Source of the DNA: Rhyzopertha dominica
Taxonomy: Eukaryota; Arthropoda; Insecta; Coleoptera; Bostrichidae
DNA: 64,000 nt
Assembly: GCA_025024175.1 (NCBI GenBank)
Contig: QCXZ01000041.1
Location: 50,153,786 to 50,217,785, forward strand
Direction: 5' to 3'
Shown in pieces: positions 57,720-64,000 of this stretch. The notes under the pieces were generated by a model. It did no database searches, had not been told where the DNA came from, and saw only the letters and a list, made by a program, of their open reading frames with translations. Each line of letters begins with the position of its first letter. Position 1 is the first letter of the stretch. Position numbers and translations under genes: made by a program.

Positions 57720-58150
57720 ATGAATCCAAATGAATTTTTGGCCTATGTTAACAGCAACAATAGTTCAAGTAAAGTTCCTTCACGCATGAATAAAAAAATC
57801 AACCTCTGGATTCCCCCGAGGACATAGTCAGTGCCTTTGCTACATTTTTTTAGTAAATCGACCATTCTATTTAATATTTACCTCAAATGGAGTTCTATTC
57901 CATCTATGTGGAAATGTTTATCCTATTTTTTAAAAAAAGGTAATGGAACGTTGATAGAGGGAGGACTTCAGGCCAATATCTATAGCTTGCAATTTTTGTA
58001 AGGTCTTCGAAATATTGTTAGAGAAATATATTTACATACATGTGTATAACTATTTCAATACACCAATATGGCTTCTCAAAAAAGTTCGTTCAATAGTTAC
58101 TAATCCTCACTCAAATACATATCGACATATCTTTACAGAATAAATGCATG
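57720..58150 (+). pseudogene. N-terminal reverse transcriptase scrap
   Basis: The + strand reads NPNEFLAYVNSNNSSSKVPS, then, after breaks, WSSIPSMWKC and DFRPISIACNFCKVFEILLE. The last part is the RPIS..KVFE block of non-LTR reverse transcriptases. The catalytic box is not present. Confidence 0.6.
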
Positions 58151-59244
58151 AAAGTTTATTACAATCCAGTTGAAAAAAACTGCAATTTATTAACAAGGAT
58201 ACACAAAAAATAAACTTTTTTTAAATGTTAAAAAACACTAAACAAGATATCGAAACAAACGTTTCAGATCCTCAAACTGTATAAAGTATGCAACTTTTCT
58301 CTCTTCGTATCGTATCTTTTACCGTTTCTTAAAGTTATACTAATCAAACTTGCTCACATGATTGAATGAATAAGCAGTTTAAAATTTAAGCCAAATTTCC
58401 AGCTACTAGAATGAATAAAAATCATATTGGCTAAGGAATTCCAATTTTAGTGTTTATTCATTGGATTTATTGTGATATCAGAAGTTATAACATCTCTAGG
58501 TGCGCTAATTCCCACAGTTAATCATCAATAGTTATTTCTAAAAGGCAAGCAGTTTATAATTTTTGTGACTAAGTGGACCATATCAATTCGATCCTGAAAT
58601 ACGCGCGGCTATGTTTTCGTAGCTCATCAGCAGTTGCTTCGTCGTGAATCAACTCGATGTGGCGCTATTAAACACTGTTTTTGCTTTTTTATCTGTCTAT
58701 TAAACATACTACCAGATAAGAAGAGGCACCTTCTGTATGTGTCATTATCTTAAAGCGCCAAAAATATCAGCTTAGCTCCGGCCGTAGGTGAAAAACAACA
58801 TTTCGGCGATTAGATAATCACCAGCTTGGAATCGTCGCGGAATTTTTTACACGCCAACTCAAGTTGGATATAAAGTCGTCCCTGTCTGGATTTTGTTGGG
58901 GTATTTTTTCGTTTTCAAAAAGTTAAGTGAGAGCCTCTCCACAATTCATAAATCTCTATAAAGTCCATTCCGTTGTGGATTACTGACTGAATTATTTCTC
59001 TACGTTAAAAATGTGGTTAAAATTTGTCTGATTAACTAAATAAAATAAAATATAAAATTATATTTCCCTCCTACATTTTATCGACAAATTTAGGATTTAT
59101 TTACGTACCTACATTTTCAACGTGATAGCAAATACGCCCCTAGCGGTAAACTTAGGAACTCCAAAATATTTTTAGTTATTTTTTCCATATTTTTCTTCAA
59201 AACGATAGTGTGATGGGTTTTGAAAATAGTGACCCCCTATATTA
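58151..59244. other. No gene seen
   Basis: AT-rich with no domain recognised. Confidence 0.4.
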
Positions 59245-60697
59245 TACAGGATGTTTCACGAATGATAATGACCCTGACGAAATTAAAAATGCCACCCAAA
59301 ATACATTCTCATAGCCAAAGTAATTATTTTACATAAAGGTATTAGTTTAAAAATAAATTGGGAATCCACGACGGCTATGCGCTATGGTTCCTGTCACTGT
59401 ATTTATTAAAAGTAAAAATGTATTCAAAAGATGAAAAAACAGATATGATTTTGATTTATGGTGAATGCAAGAAAAATGCTTCCGCTGCTGCCCGTTTATA
59501 CAGACAACGTTTTCCAAATAGAAGAGCTCCTGGCGATACAATTTTCAAGAGACTTGAATTAACTTTAAGGACAAACTGNCCACCACTGAAAAAGTCAAGA
59601 GAAAGAACAGCAACAGGCCCTGACAATGAAATTAGAGTATTGGAAATGATTAACGAAAATCCTCATATTAGTTAAAGGGTAGTCTCAAGAGCAACCGTTA
59701 TTAGTCTGTCTTCAGTACACCGAATAATCAAAGGCAATCAATTTCATCCGTATCACTTGCAATTGGTTCAGGCTTTAAAGGAGACAGATTATCCTAAAAG
59801 ACTGGCTTTTTGTAACTTTTTTCGGGAACACCAAAATTTGAATGTGAGATTTTATGGCAACATTTGCCTCTCAGATAAAGCAAGATTTTCTAATAATGGT
59901 GGAGTTAACAAACATAACATGCATTATTATGCGCAAGAAAATCCACGTTGGATTCGAGAAGGACATTTTCAAACTATCTACTCGACGAGTGTCTGGTGCG
60001 GAATATTGGGGAATCAAATTGTTGGGCCTTCTGTTTTTCGCAATAGTTTAAACGGCAATACTTATCTAAATTTTTTAAGAAACATTTTACCGGTACTTCT
60101 CCAAAATGTAAATTTACAAGTAAGACCAGATCTATGGTTCCAACAAGATGGGGCACCTGCGCATTATCATAGAATAGTGCGAAATCATCTTGATTTGGTT
60201 TTGCCTGACCGATGGATAGGAAGAGGTTCAATTAATCCTTGCCCACCGAGAAGCCCGGACCTTACTCCTTTGGATTTTTTTCTGCTGGGAAAGGTAAAAG
60301 AGCAAGTATAACAAACACCAATTGAAATTGTAAAAACATTTAGAAAATAAAATACGTGATGCATTTAGATCCATCACTCCGGAAATGTTAATGCATGTTA
60401 AAAGATCGTTTTGGGCACGAATTCAAGCTTGTGAAAACAGCGGAGGGCGACATTTTGAGCATATATTACATTAATGTTATTGAATAAACATTTTTTAAAA
60501 ATAAAATTTGTTTTACAATACCGAATTTACTTAAAGCAAATGATTGGAGTTTATGTCAAAATTTACGAATTTATACAGCTCTCTACGTTTTATATTTTTT
60601 AAGACGATGCACAATTATCAATGTTACCTATGCAAATGTATTTTGGATTGCATTTTTAATTTCGTCAGGGTCATTATCATTCGTGAAACATCCTGTA
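59245..60697 (+). mobile_element. DD41D Tc1/mariner-superfamily element copy 2
   Basis: TACAGGATGTTTCACGAATG begins at 59245 and its reverse complement ends at 60697; the inverted repeats match through ATTTCGTCAGGGTCATTATC. TA precedes the left end; the right flank reads TTA, so the target duplication has mutated or is offset. The 1453-bp body is about 90% identical to copy 1 (38362..39809), opposite in orientation. Confidence 0.9.
59418..60473 (+). pseudogene. DD41D transposase, broken
   Basis: It starts at MYSKDEKTDMILIYGECKKN and shares the catalytic blocks with copy 1: LSDKARFSNNG (here the usual DEARF box reads DKARF), LWFQQDGAPAHYHRI and PPRSPDLTPLDFFLLG, again with 41 residues between the second and third Asp. 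A TAA near 59675 replaces a Gln of copy 1, an N lies at 59579, and a TAA at 60309 follows KEQV. The natural C-terminus GGRHFEHILH ends at 60473. Confidence 0.88.
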
Positions 60698-62089
60698 TTA
60701 CCCAATATTTTGGGAAAATTATGCCGATGTAATATTTCTAAATGTACCACCTATTAATTATTAGTACCAAATTGATAATTAGAAGTTGCGGATGTTTGAT
60801 TTAGTACATTATGTAACTTTAAACAGAATTCCATGATGCAAATATTTGCAAATCCATGTATTCTAAATTACCGTCTGGATACCCTCGTAATTAAATAAAC
60901 AAGACGAACTCGTAGTCATTTCCTTCCTATTCATCTGATTTATTAGCACTTATGTTTGCGAGGACATCTGAATTAACGATCACTCCATTTATTAATCTTA
61001 TCTGCGCTACAATGTTGTGTGTGAATTATTTGTTTTAGAAGCATTTTTAAGACGGCCTAAATATTTCGCCGGTTATCAGGATAGATAAGCCCATAAATAG
61101 ATTACGGCTAAAAGCATGAAAAGAAGTCGGCCAATTTCGCTCGTTAAAGTTTCAGCGGAGAACAAAAACCTCTGCCACCGTGACGCGATTTGGTAATTAT
61201 GTGAAAAAACTCCATTCCATTAAAACTGTTGAAAACGGGGTCGCCGTTAAAAATCTCGTTACACTGTTATTCTAGATTGTTAGCAGTACTAGCAAATTTT
61301 GAAATCTAGTTCCACTTCGGTGTTGTATTATCGACGCAATGCTCCAAACAAAGTTCGATGTCAACATCTCAAACAGCCGCTTGCAATTAAATTCTTTTAT
61401 TAATTCCGTTCGCTTGGATTAATTCAAATGACAGCTTAATTAATTTTGCACACCTGTTTGGAATTAATTATGTGGGCTAATATCCCACCCAAGTTTATAG
61501 TGCACTAATAACAAATATGGCAAGGTATGAATTATACATTGGTATTTTCAATGGATATAATACTTCTGATATGAATAGCCTGAAATTGGAATTGGAATGT
61601 CTTAAAGCAAAGAACATTTTACTTAATTTTACATACATTGATTACATTAAACATCAACAATTTTATATATTCAAGGAACTCTTGTTTATTCCATGTAACT
61701 CGTATCAGTTTTTGAGTTATTTGCATTAAACATTCAGTGTCAAGGTTCCTAAGCCACCGTTATTACTTTGACTTTTTTTTCAAGTAGGCTAGTATCAGCA
61801 CTTATCAATTTTTCGTGTAAAGAAATATTTGATAATTTTATTGTCACTAAGTCAGAGTGTTTATTGTATTTTTTCTAATTTATTTAGTATTACTTGTAGT
61901 AAAAATTCTAAAATAAGCAAAATACCACGACATAATGAATTTTTTAACAGTGAAATGCGTGATATGATTTGTGTTTTTGCTCAGTCAAATTATAGTGGAC
62001 TTGGTGCAGTCTGAAGGTATTTAGAATTATACCCAAACTGAAGACAACCCAATCACAAACTGTTCAGACGTGTTTTCGTCCTAAAAGCT
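60698..62089. other. No gene seen; homeodomain-type site cluster at 61380-61480
   Basis: 60960..61300 is CpG-richer and repeat-free. 61380..61480 has several TTAATTAATT and GGAATTAATTA sites plus a CACCTG E-box. The 70-codon frame at 61517 and the 61-codon frame at 61829 are unsupported. Confidence 0.35.
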
Positions 62090-62930
62090 TAAATGTTGCT
62101 AGGAAAACTATCAACGTCGATGATGAAGACGAGATTTTAGTTCATATTTCGGAAAATCCAGATATCAGTACTCGTCGGTTAAGTGCGGCAACAGAAATGA
62201 GCCACTTTTATCTGGAGCATTTTAAAGAAAGATAATCTCCATCCATATCACTATACTCCCGTCCAAAATCTGTTTCTTCAAGATTTACCAGTTCGCCTAC
62301 AGTTTGCTAAATTTATCGTAGGTAAACAAAACGAAAACCACGATTTCTTTATAACCTCCTTTTCACCGATGAGGCGACGTTTACTAGGCGAGGTGATTTT
62401 AATTGTAAAAACAATCATTTGTGGGACTCCGAAAATCCACATGCTCTAAAGGAACGACATTTTCAGCATGAATTCAAAATAAATATTTGGTGTGGTGTGA
62501 TATCCGTTTTTTTTTTAATTGGTCCTTTTGAACTTCCTCCTAATCTGAAAGGGGCCCCTCTATTTAAACATCCCTGAACAAAATTTCAACACACTACTAG
62601 AAGATGTACCACTAGCCATAAGGCGGAACATTTTTTTCTGCCAAACGCCAATACCCGAATGAACTTTTTCCTCACCGGTGGATTGGGCGTGGCAGTGAAT
62701 TTATTTGGCCAGATTTCAACCCTCTAGACTTCTCAATATGGTCACAAATGAAGGACATGGTTTACAAAGAAACAATTAATTCCATCGAAGAATTACGACA
62801 GAAAATTCAATAAGCTGCTAATATTATTAAAAATAATCGACAAATGTTATTTAATATTCTAAGATCTTTAAAGATACGCCTTACAAAATGTATTGAAATG
62901 GAAGGCGGTCATTTTGAGCATTTACTTTGA
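62090..62930 (+). pseudogene. Tc1/mariner-type transposase relic (DUF4817 kind)
   Basis: Over several frames the + strand reads ENPDISTRRLSAATEMS, then LLFTDEATFTRRGDFN with the first catalytic Asp, NIWCGVIS and IGPFELPPNLKG, then PHRWIGRGSEFIWPDFNPLD and KETINSIEELRQKIQ. It ends GGHFEHLL and a stop at about 62930. The second Asp block is missing. It is more diverged than the two DD41D elements and seems a different family; no terminal repeats were found. Confidence 0.7.
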
Positions 62931-64000
62931 AGTTTTCTTTTATGACTGCTACTGATTGTTATTTGTTGCCTTTACTGTTGTTACCCGCATTGTGGTAATT
63001 TAAAAGAATAATTTCATTTTACGACAAACATAATTCAATAACTGTTTAAAATGTAAATAGCTCAAAAACTGATAGAGTTACATGAAATAAATAAGAGTGC
63101 CTTTTTTATTGAAAAACGGAACTGCCTTTTAGGTCTTCTAGTCATTTTAGCCATTACTCGTAAGGCAAAAAAGGTATGTTCAGTAACAGGGTGTACCTAG
63201 CATTAAATTCGTATTTCTCTTGCCAAAAACATAAAGTTGCTAATTTTCCAGACGATACTGCTAAAAATCACAAAATAACTGAAAAATTTCAAATTATATA
63301 TATAATCAATCGGAGGTTAAAAAGCAGCCCCAGTATTATGCCAATACAATATACAATATACAAGTTTATACGCCCATTTCCATCTGTTAACTCCGTGACC
63401 CTTTTTCCCTTGTGACCCTATAACATTCCAAACATCCTCCCGAGCGTTTCCTATCGAATTTGTGTCTTGTTAGAATGTCCACTGTATAGAAACACGGGTT
63501 TTTTGCGTCGTGTTCCATCGGCGATTTCTTTTCTCGTGCAGATCGGATTAAACGCTCATCGATCAAAGAATTCCTTTAACAAAACAACCGTATTGACCGT
63601 GACCGTTGATGGATTAGGAGATTAGACAGTGGCGTGGGTCCGGGGACTTAACTGTAAAACGTTTCGGAAGGTTATGGAATGCGGATAGGTCGTTAGATGA
63701 TGATGGCCGTCCATTTGATCCTTGTCCAAGTCAAACATGTTTACGAGTAAAAAATTAGACTGGATTAGCAGGTTGTGGGAATAGCTAAGTTTGTCCATGT
63801 TTAATATACATTTAGAAATTCCCCAGTTACCTTTTTTACCTAAGTTGGCTTTGAATGATTACTTAATTGTCAAATCCATATTTAATCGTCAAAATTACAA
63901 AGGTTTTCCTGAGTTAGCAATTATGTGTGAATTTTCAACTGCGGAATATGCAGACATTATTTACAGCTATGGGATTAACTAGTGGTAATACTCGACGTGC
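62931..64000. other. No gene seen
   Basis: 63430..63720 is CpG-richer with no repeat, possibly conserved non-coding. Frames at 63176..63415 and 63791..63982 have no support. Confidence 0.35.

Noticed and set aside
26931..64000. Search for the receptor's missing L1 and signal-peptide exons
   Set aside because: No - strand frame of useful length resembles the N-terminal L1 lobe; the signal-peptide frame at 35849..36112 is reported only as a guess.
1..64000. CRISPR arrays, operons, rRNA, tRNA
   Set aside because: No regularly spaced repeats with unique spacers, no ribosome-binding-site driven gene clusters and no cloverleaf or rRNA sequence were noticed; the window is clearly eukaryotic nuclear DNA.

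Overview
The window looks like nuclear DNA of an insect, probably a beetle (the order is inferred from the transposon mix and cannot be proved here). It is AT-rich, has GT-AG spliced exons of two conserved animal genes, and is crowded with decayed transposable elements of insect type. Scattered single N bases show it is draft sequence.

Two host genes are certain and converge tail to tail. (1) The last two coding exons of an Rh50-type ammonium/gas channel lie on the + strand (625..1227 and 3710..3858). (2) An insulin-receptor tyrosine kinase lies on the - strand, in five exons running downwards from 26930 to 7949. They encode about 1127 residues: the end of L1, the Cys-rich region, L2, fibronectin type III domains, a transmembrane segment, an NPXY motif, a complete-looking kinase and a short tail. 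Splice phases agree at all four junctions. The signal peptide and first part of L1 were not found; they are either far upstream in small exons or outside the window. The exon that should hold the alpha/beta cleavage site has no basic furin motif.

Elsewhere the + strand shows only candidate non-coding or tiny exons: two CpG-rich possible first exons with strong donors (about 4561..4646 and 4800..4954) and a 28-nt micro-exon candidate (23196..23223). A THAP zinc-finger first exon (46853..46939) sits in an apparent insertion inside a foldback repeat.

The rest is a transposon graveyard. DNA transposons: two mirror-image copies of a Tc1/mariner-type element with a very long D-to-E spacing (15.5-19.25 kb), two DD41D elements (38.4-39.8 and 59.2-60.7 kb) plus relics, a DD34D mariner (40.9-42.2 kb), Tc1 DD34E elements (34.9-35.3 and 52.1-53.7 kb), a hAT-like non-autonomous element with an 8-bp target duplication (32791..33958), and a Crypton-like tyrosine-recombinase relic (45.2-45.8 kb). 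Retroelements: several CR1/L2- and jockey-like reverse-transcriptase fragments, Penelope-like fragments (1.5-2.0, 23.8-24.35, 48.6-49.3 kb) and Ty3/gypsy relics (13.2-13.8, 51.2-51.6 kb). There are also a foldback family whose inner segment is flipped between its two copies, a long-arm hairpin at 25.3 kb, and a satellite-bearing inverted-repeat element at 56.9-57.7 kb. No rRNA, tRNA, CRISPR or bacterial-type operon was seen. I found no convincing new biological system; the most interesting points are the flipped foldback, the mirrored long-spacing transposon pair and the insulin receptor without a visible furin site.
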